Assembly: GCA_001298575.1 (NCBI GenBank) | Contig: LJCV01000309.1 | Location: 1 to 37,145 of the forward strand | Source of the DNA: Actinobacteria bacterium OK074 | GTDB taxonomy: Bacteria; Actinomycetota; Actinomycetes; Streptomycetales; Streptomycetaceae | Reading direction: 5' to 3' | Length of the DNA: 37,145 nucleotides | In this document: piece after piece, positions 8,713-16,211 of the stretch | Layout of the letters: each line of letters opens with the position of its first letter | How positions within the stretch are numbered: position 1 is the stretch's first letter | Made by a program: the position numbers and the translations under genes | Notes under the pieces: model-generated | Database searches by the model: none | Seen by the model: the letters and a program-made list of their open reading frames with translations, nothing else | Told to the model about the DNA's origin: nothing

Positions 8713-9435
8713 TCAGATCTCCAGCAGCCAACGCGCGCCGCCAACCAGTGAGCACAAGGACACCGCGTGGAACAGGAACAGCCACAAGCCTGCCGGGACG
8801 TGGGTCAGGCGGGACAACTGGTCCGCGTCCGAGTCGCCCGCGCCGCCCCGTGCCCGCTTCCGCTGGAGTTCGAAGGCCGGGCGGACTCCGCCTACCAGGA
8901 GGAACCAGACCACCGCGTACGCGAACGCCGCCTGGACCTGGGGGCCTGCCAGCCAGGACACAGCGAGGAAGGCGCCGCCCGAGAGGATCACCGTCAGGGC
9001 GCCGTAGGCGTTGCGGATCATGACCAGCATCGCGATCAGGAGGGCCGTGGCGAGCCAGAGGAGGAGGGTGATGTGGCCCGCCGCCAGCAGGGCCGCGCCG
9101 CCGAGGCCCAGCAGCGGGGGCGCGGTGTAGCCGGCGGCGGCCGTGAGGATCATGCCCAGGCCGTGCGGTTTGCCGCGGCTGACGGTGAGGCCGCTGGTGT
9201 CGGAGTGCAGCCGTATGCCCGTGAGGGTGCGGCCGGTCAGCAGGGCGATCAGGCCGTGGCCGCCCTCGTGGGCGATGGTGATCGCGTTGCGGGAGAGGCG
9301 CCAGACACTGTGCGGGCCGACCGCGGCGAGTGCGGCGGCCAGGGTCGCGATCACCACCCACAGGTCGGGGTCGGGCTGGGTACCGAAGACCTGGTCCCAC
9401 AGGTCGGGCAGCGAGGGGATGGCGAGGCTGTCCAT
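8713..9435 (-). CDS. M50-family membrane metallopeptidase (M50B-like)
   Basis: 240 residues. An integral membrane zinc protease of the site-2-protease superfamily by its motif HEGGH (56-60), which provides two zinc ligands and the catalytic glutamate. The rest is mostly hydrophobic, with about six predicted helices, and there is no PDZ domain; this matches the small actinobacterial M50B-like family rather than RseP. The ATG at 9435 has only a distant GGGAG upstream, so the start is moderately certain; a start at 9516 is possible but would overlap the divergent gene. The 62-bp gap to the divergent YedK-like gene must hold both promoters. The substrate is unknown. Confidence 0.85.
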   Translation of the reverse strand: MDSLAIPSLPDLWDQVFGTQPDPDLWVVIATLAAALAAVGPHSVWRLSRNAITIAHEGGHGLIALLTGRTLTGIRLHSDTSGLTVSRGKPHGLGMILTAAAGYTAPPLLGLGGAALLAAGHITLLLWLATALLIAMLVMIRNAYGALTVILSGGAFLAVSWLAGPQVQAAFAYAVVWFLLVGGVRPAFELQRKRARGGAGDSDADQLSRLTHVPAGLWLFLFHAVSLCSLVGGARWLLEI

Positions 9436-9497
9436 CGGGGGTGGTGACTCCCAGGGGTCTCGGAGATCCGGCGGTACGGATCTGGCAGTGTGGTCGT

Positions 9498-10343
9498 ATG
9501 TGCGGACGGTATGCATCGAGTCGTGGGCCCGAGGATCTCGCAGGAGTCTTTGAGATAGAGAAGTGGGACCCCGAGGAGACTCTGGCACCCGACTACAACG
9601 TGGCCCCGACGAAGGAGGTCCATGCCGTTCTGGACCGTCCTCTTAAGGACGCCGACGACCGGCGGCCGGTTCGGCAGCTGCGGAAGCTGCGGTGGGGGCT
9701 CGTCCCGTCCTGGTCGAAGTCGCCCGAGGGTGCCGCCCGGATGATCAACGCGCGCGCCGAGACCGTGCACGAGAAGCCCTCCTTCCGCCGGGCCTTCGCC
9801 ACCCGCCGCTGCATCCTGCCGGCCGACGGCTACTACGAGTGGGTCACCGGCAGCCACGAGCGGGACCTGGAGGTCGAGGGCAAGAAGAAGCGGGCGCGCA
9901 AGCAGCCGTACTTCGTGTCGCCCGCCGACGGGTCGGTGTTCGCGATGGCCGGACTCTACGAGTTCTGGCGCGACCGTACGCTGCCCGACGAGCACCCGCT
10001 GGCCTGGTGGGTGACCTGCTCGGTCATCACCACGGAGGCCGAGACGACACCGCTGGCCGGTACGGCCGCGGAGGGGCCGGGGCCGGGGTCGGCGTCCGCC
10101 GAGGCGCCGCGGGCGCTCGCCGACATCCACCCCCGGATGCCGCTGATGCTCACGCCCGACCGCTGGGACGACTGGCTCGACCCGGCCCGCACCGACGTCG
10201 AGGACCTGCGCGCGCTGCTGGCGCCGCCCCCGCCGGGGCTGCTGCGCGCGTACCCGGTGTCCACGGCCGTCAGCAACGTCCGCAACAACAGCCCCGAGCT
10301 GCTGACCGAGTTGGAGGGGCCCGAAGAGGGCACGCTCTTCTGA
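9498..10343 (+). CDS. SOS response-associated peptidase / abasic-site processing protein (YedK/HMCES family)
   Basis: 281 residues. Family members protect abasic sites in single-stranded DNA by forming a covalent link through the N-terminal cysteine, which is exposed once Met1 is removed. The sequence starts MCGRYAS with Cys2, and the other catalytic positions are present: Asn84 (MINARAET), Glu114 (ADGYYEW) and His211 (IHPRMP). A Lys/Arg-rich insertion lies around residues 125-136. The start is fixed by the need for Cys2, although no strong ribosome-binding site precedes it. It is divergent from the M50 gene. Confidence 0.93.
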   Translation: MCGRYASSRGPEDLAGVFEIEKWDPEETLAPDYNVAPTKEVHAVLDRPLKDADDRRPVRQLRKLRWGLVPSWSKSPEGAARMINARAETVHEKPSFRRAFATRRCILPADGYYEWVTGSHERDLEVEGKKKRARKQPYFVSPADGSVFAMAGLYEFWRDRTLPDEHPLAWWVTCSVITTEAETTPLAGTAAEGPGPGSASAEAPRALADIHPRMPLMLTPDRWDDWLDPARTDVEDLRALLAPPPPGLLRAYPVSTAVSNVRNNSPELLTELEGPEEGTLF

Positions 10344-10575
10344 GTCGGCTTCCGACCCGACCTCTGATGTGGAGCGGGGCGCTCTGTCAACAGGCTTACG
10401 TCCGGCCGTGGTTGACCAGGTGTACGGCATAAGGACGAGAGGTGCGCCGGGAGTTCGGTCCCTGGGGCGATGGCAGGGCCGCTGCCGTGGCGGGACAGTC
10501 GAAGAGGGGGACCGAACACGATCCGCGGACTGTCCAACCGAGGCGACCGGACGGGCACCGAGAGAGGGACACACG

Positions 10576-11478
10576 ATGCCGATCGCCGCCCAGCCCACCG
10601 GCGCCGACCGCCCTGCCGGCCCCGCCGGATTCGAAACCCCGGGCCCGGGCCCAGACCCATGCCCGCCCGTTGACCTCGTAACTCCGGGGCCGCGCCCGCC
10701 TGTTGACCTCGTGCCTCCAGGCCCGGGCCCGTCCGGCGCCCCCGCCGACATCCTCCGGGTGGCCCTCGTCGGTGGGGCCGGTGACCGGGCCGGGCTGGAG
10801 TGGCTGCGGCAGGATCCCGGGCTGCGTCTTCGGGCCGTCCGGCCGCCGTACCGGGAGCCGGACGGGGGCGGGCCCGGCGACGACGTCGTCCTCCTGCGCT
10901 GTCAGGACACCCTGCACGGCGTCACCCGGCTGCTCGGGGCGGCGGAGGACCCTGTTCCGCCCGTGCTCATGGTCTGCCCCCGGGCCGATCTGTGGCAGAT
11001 CGAAGAGCTGTTCCGGCTCGGTGTCACCAGCTGTCTGGTGGACGGCGACTACGAACACGCGACGCTCACGCACGCGCTCCGGAGCACCAGGGCCGGGCAC
11101 ACGCACCTCTCGCCGGCCGCCGCCCCCGCCCTCGCCCGCGCGGCCGGGCATCTGCGGTCCGACCGCGGCGCCCGCGTGGTCTTCGCCCTGTCGCCGCGCG
11201 AACGCCAGGTCATGGACCTGCTGGCGCACGGCTGCCGGGCCCCGGAGATCGGGGAGCGGCTGTCCCTGCGGGCGAAGACCGTGCGCAACCATCTCAGCGC
11301 CATCTACGCCAAACTCGGCGTCCGCGGGCGTACCGAGGCCATCCTGCTGTGGCTGGCGGTGCCTCCGCGCGCCCGCCGGGGGCCCGTCGGCGGTCCGGGC
11401 ACGGCGGGCCCGACGGTTGCCGTGCCGTCGTCAGGGGATCGGCGGGCTGCGGTGCAGCAGGTCGTACGGGTGCGGTAG
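10576..11478 (+). CDS. LuxR-type transcriptional regulator with degenerate receiver domain
   Basis: 300 residues. The N-terminal 55 residues are Pro/Gly-rich and include a repeated PPVDLV (30-35, 41-46). Residues about 59-175 look like a response-regulator receiver fold, but the phosphoacceptor aspartate position is not conserved (DDVVLLRCQD where VVLLDxxMP is usual). Residues 203-262 form a clear LuxR/NarL helix-turn-helix (SPRERQVMDLLAHGC then KTVRNHLSAIYAKLGV). The ATG is preceded by GAGAGGGAC. No sensor kinase is adjacent. Its 3' end overlaps the convergent aldo/keto reductase gene by 48 bp, giving antisense transcripts. It probably responds to something other than phosphorylation; its targets are unknown. 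Confidence 0.85.
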   Translation: MPIAAQPTGADRPAGPAGFETPGPGPDPCPPVDLVTPGPRPPVDLVPPGPGPSGAPADILRVALVGGAGDRAGLEWLRQDPGLRLRAVRPPYREPDGGGPGDDVVLLRCQDTLHGVTRLLGAAEDPVPPVLMVCPRADLWQIEELFRLGVTSCLVDGDYEHATLTHALRSTRAGHTHLSPAAAPALARAAGHLRSDRGARVVFALSPRERQVMDLLAHGCRAPEIGERLSLRAKTVRNHLSAIYAKLGVRGRTEAILLWLAVPPRARRGPVGGPGTAGPTVAVPSSGDRRAAVQQVVRVR

Positions 11479-12390
11479 CGGGCGCGCGCTCGCCTCGTCG
11501 AGTCGCCGCCGCTGTCCGGCCGTCAGCTCCCAGCCCAACGCGCCCAGGTTGTCGGCCAGTTGACCGGTGTGCCGGACCCCGATGGCGGGTGCGGTGACGC
11601 CGGGGCGGCCGAGCAGCCAGCGCAGGGCCACCTGGGCGGGCGTGCGGCCGGCCGCCGCCGCGACCGCCAGCACCGCGTCGAGCACCTGCCGGTCTGGGGC
11701 GGTCACCCGCGGGTCGGCGGCGGCGTCGTCGGCCTGTCCGTGGTGGTGCCTGCCCGAGAGCCGGCCGCCGTCCAGGGGCGACCACGGGACGACGCCGAGG
11801 CCCTCCGCCCTGCTGGTCGGCAGGAGGTCCCACTCCAGTTCGCGGTGGAGGAGGTTGTAGAGCGGTTGGAGGCACACGTACCGCTCCCAGCCGTGCTGGT
11901 CCGCCAGGTCGAGCGACTTCTGCAACTGTGCGGGGGCGAGGTTGCCGGCTCCGAGATAGCGGACCTTGCCGCTGCGGACGAGGGTGTCCAGGGTCGAGAG
12001 GGTCTCCGTGAGCGGTGTCGCCGGGTCCCAGAGGTGGGTCTGGTAGAGGTCGATGTAGTCCGTGCCGAGTCGGCGCAGGCTCGCGTCGACGGCCTGGAGG
12101 ACGTGTTTGCGGGACAGGCCCGCGTCGTTCGGCGCGGGGCCGGTCCGCCCGCACACCTTGGTCGCGATGACGAGGCCGTCCCGCCGCCGGCCCTTCAGCC
12201 AGCGGCCCAGCACCTCCTCCGCCACGCCGTTCCCGTACACGTCGGCGGTGTCGACGAAGGTGCCGCCGGCCTCCGCGAAGGCGTCCAGGACGCGGTGGGC
12301 CTCCTCCTCGTTCTCTCTGGTGAAGGTCAGCGTGCCCAGGCAGAGTTCGCTGACGCGCAGGCCGGAGCGGCCGAGACGACGTTGTTCCAC
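11431..12390 (-). CDS. Aldo/keto reductase
   Basis: 319 residues, GTG start. A soluble NADPH-dependent oxidoreductase of the (beta/alpha)8-barrel AKR superfamily that reduces aldehydes or ketones. The catalytic tetrad is complete: Asp47 and Tyr52 (VDTADVYGNG), Lys78 (IATKVCG) and His119 (QTHLWD). Cofactor-binding residues near VPWSPLDGGRLSG and IGVRHTGQLADN are typical. The start is supported by GGAGG 6 nt before the GTG. It lies 37 bp downstream of the minus-strand LuxR regulator and may be co-transcribed with it. The substrate cannot be predicted, and its link to the nearby peptide cluster is only positional. Confidence 0.92.
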   Translation of the reverse strand: MEQRRLGRSGLRVSELCLGTLTFTRENEEEAHRVLDAFAEAGGTFVDTADVYGNGVAEEVLGRWLKGRRRDGLVIATKVCGRTGPAPNDAGLSRKHVLQAVDASLRRLGTDYIDLYQTHLWDPATPLTETLSTLDTLVRSGKVRYLGAGNLAPAQLQKSLDLADQHGWERYVCLQPLYNLLHRELEWDLLPTSRAEGLGVVPWSPLDGGRLSGRHHHGQADDAAADPRVTAPDRQVLDAVLAVAAAAGRTPAQVALRWLLGRPGVTAPAIGVRHTGQLADNLGALGWELTAGQRRRLDEASARPLPHPYDLLHRSPPIP

Positions 12391-12427
12391 GGGATGCCTC
12401 CAAGGTGGTGAGGGGGTGGTTCGGGGG

Positions 12428-13036
12428 TCAGATCCAGCCGCGGCGGAGCGCCAGGTGGACGGCGGCGTGGTGGTTGTCCGCGCCGAGTTTCCTGGTCACC
12501 GACGAGAGGTAGTTGCGGACGGTCCCCGGGGCCAGCGCGGCCCGTTCCGCGATCGTCCGGACCGGGGCGCCGTCCGCGGCCAGGGTGAGGATGTCGGCCT
12601 CCCGGCGGCTGAGCGGGCAGCCGCCCGCGTGGGTCTCCACGGAGACGTACGGGTCGACGCGGCGGCCGGCGTGCACCTGGCGGATGACGGAGACCAGTTG
12701 CAGGGCGAAGGCCGACTCGGCGACCACGTGGCCGACGTCGTGGGGCAGGGTCTGCTTCAGGCGGCCCGGCATCCCGCGGCGGGACATCACGAGGATCTTG
12801 CAGTCGGGCAGGGCCCGGGACAGCTGCTCGACGACCGTGCCGACGTCCGGTCCCGGTAACTGGTCGCTCAGCATCGCGACATCGGGTTTGTGGCGCCGGG
12901 CCAGCCGGAGCGCGTCGGCTCCGTCGCCCGCCTCGACGACCGTGCCGACGTCGTCGTGCAGGGTGAGCAGTCCGGCGATCGAGCCCCGGACGGTGTGTTC
13001 ACGAGTGGCGATGAGTATGCGGATCATTCCCGTCAT
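12428..13036 (-). CDS. Atypical NarL/LuxR-family response regulator
   Basis: 202 residues. Receiver-like domain 5-125, LuxR helix-turn-helix about 141-195 (PLSRREADILTLAADG, then TVRNYLSSVTRKLGA). The phosphorylation pocket is altered: the acidic pair near the N-terminus is replaced (ATREH) and the phosphoacceptor position reads Ser57 in VAMLSDQLPG. It is therefore likely phosphorylation-independent, as for other atypical regulators of Streptomyces antibiotic clusters. Two in-frame ATGs exist, 13036 and 13027; neither has a clearly better ribosome-binding site. It is transcribed divergently from the precursor-peptide operon across a 450-bp region with inverted repeats, so it is the best candidate regulator for that operon. 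Confidence 0.85.
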   Translation of the reverse strand: MTGMIRILIATREHTVRGSIAGLLTLHDDVGTVVEAGDGADALRLARRHKPDVAMLSDQLPGPDVGTVVEQLSRALPDCKILVMSRRGMPGRLKQTLPHDVGHVVAESAFALQLVSVIRQVHAGRRVDPYVSVETHAGGCPLSRREADILTLAADGAPVRTIAERAALAPGTVRNYLSSVTRKLGADNHHAAVHLALRRGWI

Positions 13037-13486
13037 CCCGTCATTCCCGTCGTTCGCGGTCTCTTCGTTCGCGGTCTCTTCGTTCTGTCGCTGTTCTGTC
13101 GCTGTTCTGTCGATCTTCTGGGAATCAACTGTCGCGTGGTGAAAGTAGGAAAGAATGCGGCGCCACCGCCAGGGACAGATGTCCTGGTGTGACTCTGTTC
13201 ACGGGCAATGCCGACCGGATGCGCGGTCTGTGTGCCGCGTCACATTTTTGGCTGCTTTTTGATCGATCGTGAATATGCCTCCCCTTGTCCGGTGTGCGCG
13301 GGGCCGGAAAATCTCCGGGTGCCGCTGACCGATGTAATCGACGTTCATGACATCGGTCATGCGATGAATGGCTCCGGCATCGATATTCGGGTGTGATCCG
13401 GGTCATGTTCGGGTTTTCTCTTCGGTGTTTACATCGTTCCGTCAGCCCGGCGGAAATCTGGGAAACGCGAAGGAAAGGAGAATTCC
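13037..13486. promoter_or_regulatory. Divergent control region between LuxR regulator and precursor-peptide operon
   Basis: No credible gene lies in this 450-bp stretch, which is less GC-rich than its neighbours. It holds direct repeats in the regulator leader (CGTTCGCGGTCTCTT at 13051-13065 and 13066-13080; GTTCTGTCGCT units at 13082-13112), an imperfect inverted repeat CCAGGgACA...TGTCCTGG (13169-13187), GTGA-N6-TCAC (13189-13202), and a perfect CATGAC-N4-GTCATG (13346-13361) whose GGTCATG half recurs at 13401-13407. I could not assign -35/-10 boxes with confidence. These repeats are candidate operators for the flanking regulator. Confidence 0.6.
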
Positions 13487-13717
13487 GTGAACGCAGTAGC
13501 GGTTCATCTGAACGGACTCGACCTCGGCTCGATCAGGCAGGGGCGCGCGTACGACCGGCAGGGGCACCCGGTGGTCAGCGCCGCCACGGTGGTGATCGGT
13601 GAGGTCGTGGGCGCCGTCGGCGGCGTCGCGACCGCCGTGGCCGGAGCCGTCGCCGCCAGCGCCAACGACGACGCGTGCTTCGACGCCGCGGACGGCGGCG
13701 CGGGCGTCTGCGGCTGA
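13487..13717 (+). CDS. Candidate RiPP/peptide-toxin precursor 1 (Cys-X10-Cys tail)
   Basis: 76 residues, GTG start with an excellent AAAGGAG 7 nt upstream. Three parts are visible: a polar N-terminus with the motif HLNGLDLGSIRQ (7-18), a hydrophobic Val/Ala/Gly-rich middle (about 29-59), and the tail DACFDAADGGAGVCG (62-76) with Cys64 and Cys75. It shares the N-terminal motif, Pro28 followed by a V/I-V-S step and the whole tail with the next gene product. This pattern suggests a leader (1-28) and a core (29-76), but the cleavage site is a guess. There is no lysine and no Ser/Thr after residue 58, which argues against lanthionine chemistry in the tail. It heads an operon with maturation and export genes. 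Confidence 0.85.
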   Translation: MNAVAVHLNGLDLGSIRQGRAYDRQGHPVVSAATVVIGEVVGAVGGVATAVAGAVAASANDDACFDAADGGAGVCG

Positions 13718-13757
13718 CCCCGTGCTCCATCTCCCCCTCAACGGAAGGACCAGCATC

Positions 13758-13991
13758 ATGAACACCGCAGCGGACCATCTCAACCGCCTCGACCTGGGCC
13801 CGATTCGGCAGTCCGGGGTGTACGCGGAGCCCGCCGCCCCGATCGTGAGCGTCGCGGCCGCGGCCGTGGCCGTTCCCGTCGGCGGCGCGGTCGCCGGCGT
13901 CGCCACCGCGTTCGTGGCCAGTGCCATCGACGCGGCGCAGGGCGACGCGTGCTTCGACGCCGCCGACGGTGGCGCGGGCGTCTGCGGCTGA
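13758..13991 (+). CDS. Candidate RiPP/peptide-toxin precursor 2 (paralogue of precursor 1)
   Basis: 77 residues, ATG preceded by GGAAGGA. It aligns with precursor 1: HLNRLDLGPIRQ (7-18), Pro28-IVS, a Val/Ala/Gly-rich stretch including the shared GVATA, and an identical 15-residue tail DACFDAADGGAGVCG with Cys65 and Cys76. The middle differs at many positions while the ends are conserved, as expected when leader and tail are recognised by shared enzymes. It starts 40 bp after precursor 1. A strong hairpin 17 bp downstream separates it from the processing genes. Either a two-peptide product or two variants of one product could result. Confidence 0.85.
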   Translation: MNTAADHLNRLDLGPIRQSGVYAEPAAPIVSVAAAAVAVPVGGAVAGVATAFVASAIDAAQGDACFDAADGGAGVCG

Positions 13992-14007
13992 GCCCGGCAG
14001 CACCAGG

Positions 14008-14049
14008 GGGCCCGCCGGGCCGGAGCGCCCACTCCGGCCCGGCGGGTCC
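14008..14049 (+). terminator. Strong hairpin between precursor genes and processing genes
   Basis: Perfect 15-bp inverted repeat, left arm CCCGCCGGGCCGGAG (14011-14025), 6-nt loop, right arm 14032-14046, extended by two more G-C pairs around a G-T pair. No U-tract follows. It lies downstream of precursor 2 and upstream of the membrane protein gene, a place where RiPP operons often have a partial terminator or RNA-stabilising hairpin that keeps precursor mRNA in excess. Confidence 0.8.
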
Positions 14050-14222
14050 GGCGGGCACGCGACGTCCGCGTGCCGGTGGTATGCGCGCCTCCGCGTACGG
14101 AATTCAGCCGTCGTGAATCAGGCAAGCCACGCGTCGAGCTGTGCGCTGAATCATGCCCAAATCCCCGCCCAGGCCCTGCATGAGCTCCGCATAAACCCCT
14201 GAAGCAAGCCCTGAACAACGTC

Positions 14223-16211
14223 ATGAACCTCATCATGAACCAAGTAGTGAATAGAGGCCCCGTGAAATTCCCCGGACAACTCGCCCGTGCGGTGACCGGA
14301 AAGGTCGTCGCCACCGTCTTCGCTCCGGTTCCGCTGGACCGGGGCCGTGCCCTCGGTATGTCGGAGCGGCTCGCCGCGTTCACCACGTTGACGTCGTCCC
14401 TCGAATACCTTTCCCAGCGGAAGGAGCTGGAAAAGGGCGGGTTCAACGACTGGGAGGTGAGCAAGGGCGTCCTCGGCGACCCGAATCCGCTGCTGCGCCT
14501 GCTGATCGACACGGTCAGCAGGCCGAACGTCACCACCGCCCTGCACCTGTCCCGGACCGCCGTCTCCGCCGCCCTGCTGCTGCCCGGTGACTCCCGGCTG
14601 CGCGGCGCCGGGAACCTCTACCTCGGCGCGAGCGCCATCGCCCTCTACCCTCGCCACCGTTACGGCGGCGACGGCACCGACCAGGTGTCGATCCTCACGC
14701 AGACCGCCGTCGGCGCCGCCCGGCTGACGTCGTCGCCGGAGGCCAAGGACGCCCTGCTGTGGTACATCGCCCTCCAGAGCAACCTGGCCTATCTGACCTC
14801 CGGTTGGGTCAAGCTGTTCAGCCCGGCCTGGCGCGGGGGCACCGCGCTCAGCGGGGTGATGCGGACCCGGACGTACGGTCACAACGGTCTGTACCGCTGG
14901 ACGCAGGACCATCCGGGCCCGGCCCGGCTGCTCGCCGCCGGGGTGCTCGCCCTGGAGTGCCTCTTCCCGGTCGCCTATCTGCGCGGCGGCCGGCTGACCC
15001 GGCCCGTGCTGGCGAGCGCCGCCGCCTTCCACCTCGCCAACGGTTACTTCATGGGCCTGGGCCGGTTCGTGACCGCGTTCACCGCGCTGCATCCCGCGGT
15101 CGCCTACACCTCGGCCCCGCGCACCCACCCGGCCGTCGCCGGGCGCGACGACCGGGCGCCGCGCGCCGCGTTCACCCTGCTCGCGGGGGCGGCGGCGGGC
15201 GCGGCCTGCACCGCCGTACAGCGCCGGCTGCGCACGCTGGAGGGCTGGCACAGTTCGCGGATCCTGACGACACGCAACGGCAACCGGCTGCAGTACGAGG
15301 AGTACTCGGCGGGCGACGGCGAACGGCCGGTCGTGGTGTTCGTCGCCGGCATGGGTTCCGCGAGCGAGCAGTTCGCGTGGCTCTCCGAGGGCCTGTCCGC
15401 GCGCAGCCGCAACGGGGTCCTCGTCTACGCCCGCGCCGGGTACGCCGGCAGCCGGCGCCGGGCCCGCGCCCGCTACCGGCTGTCGGAGTCCGTGGACGAT
15501 CTCGTCGACCTGGTGAACGGCGCCGTCGCCCCGCACCGCGAGGTCGTCCTCGTCGGCCACTCGCTGGGCGCGGAGATCGCCCGCCGGGCCGCGGTCCGGC
15601 TCGGCGGCCGGCTCGGCGGGATCGTCTACCTCGACCCGTCGCATCCGGACCAGTTCAACCGGTCCGCGCAGCAGGCGGAGTCAGCGGCGGAGATGACCAC
15701 CGCCGTACGGCAGTTCGGGTCGTTCCTGCGGTTCGGCACCGGCGTCCTGCTGACCCGGCCGCGCTGGACCGAACAGCTGCCCGCCGCCTACCGGGACCGG
15801 GCCTACATCCAGTACGGGGACGCCCGGCTGTGGCGGGCGGCGCTGCGCGAGTGGACGGCCACGCTCGCCGACTTCCGGTCCTTCTCCGGCGGGCTCGACC
15901 CGGTCGACACGGCGCCCGGACTGGTGATCTCCGCCCAGCGGACCGTCGACCGGGACCCCGAGCAGCTGCTCATGCACAGGGAACTCGCCGACGCCCACCG
16001 GGGTGCCCGCGGCGAAGGCGAACACGTCGTCATCGAGGGCGCGAGCCACGACGGCCTGCTCGTCAACAGCCACCTGGCCCACCAGGTCGGCGATCTCGTC
16101 ATGGCCTTCCTCGACCGCCTCCACCACGGCCACGACGACCGACCCGACGCCCACGGCCACGCCCACGCCCACGTCGGCACCCCTGACGCCGTATCCAAGG
16201 AGCGAGCATGA
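14223..16211 (+). CDS. Membrane protein fused to alpha/beta hydrolase (linaridin LinH/CypH-like; HTTM/SdpB-like N-half)
   Basis: 662 residues. Residues about 45-335 are a multi-helix membrane region containing GWVKLFSPAWRGGTAL (194-209) and AFHLANGYFMGLGRF (268-282), typical of HTTM/SdpB-type membrane domains. Residues about 350-632 are an alpha/beta hydrolase with the nucleophile elbow GHSLG (Ser447), candidate acids Asp471 or Asp576/578, and His609 (GASHDG). A His/Asp-rich tail (634-650) could bind metal. As I recall, this architecture is a hallmark of CypH/LinH in linaridin clusters. The start is uncertain: ATG 14223 has no clear ribosome-binding site, while GTG 14262 follows AGAGG closely. 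The stop overlaps the next ATG. It probably modifies or processes the two precursors at the membrane. Confidence 0.82.
   Translation: MNLIMNQVVNRGPVKFPGQLARAVTGKVVATVFAPVPLDRGRALGMSERLAAFTTLTSSLEYLSQRKELEKGGFNDWEVSKGVLGDPNPLLRLLIDTVSRPNVTTALHLSRTAVSAALLLPGDSRLRGAGNLYLGASAIALYPRHRYGGDGTDQVSILTQTAVGAARLTSSPEAKDALLWYIALQSNLAYLTSGWVKLFSPAWRGGTALSGVMRTRTYGHNGLYRWTQDHPGPARLLAAGVLALECLFPVAYLRGGRLTRPVLASAAAFHLANGYFMGLGRFVTAFTALHPAVAYTSAPRTHPAVAGRDDRAPRAAFTLLAGAAAGAACTAVQRRLRTLEGWHSSRILTTRNGNRLQYEEYSAGDGERPVVVFVAGMGSASEQFAWLSEGLSARSRNGVLVYARAGYAGSRRRARARYRLSESVDDLVDLVNGAVAPHREVVLVGHSLGAEIARRAAVRLGGRLGGIVYLDPSHPDQFNRSAQQAESAAEMTTAVRQFGSFLRFGTGVLLTRPRWTEQLPAAYRDRAYIQYGDARLWRAALREWTATLADFRSFSGGLDPVDTAPGLVISAQRTVDRDPEQLLMHRELADAHRGARGEGEHVVIEGASHDGLLVNSHLAHQVGDLVMAFLDRLHHGHDDRPDAHGHAHAHVGTPDAVSKERA

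Noticed and set aside
13487..13991. Lanthipeptide or lasso-peptide precursors
   Set aside because: No Ser/Thr in the Cys-containing tail and no LanB/C/M, LasB or LasC homologue in the operon.
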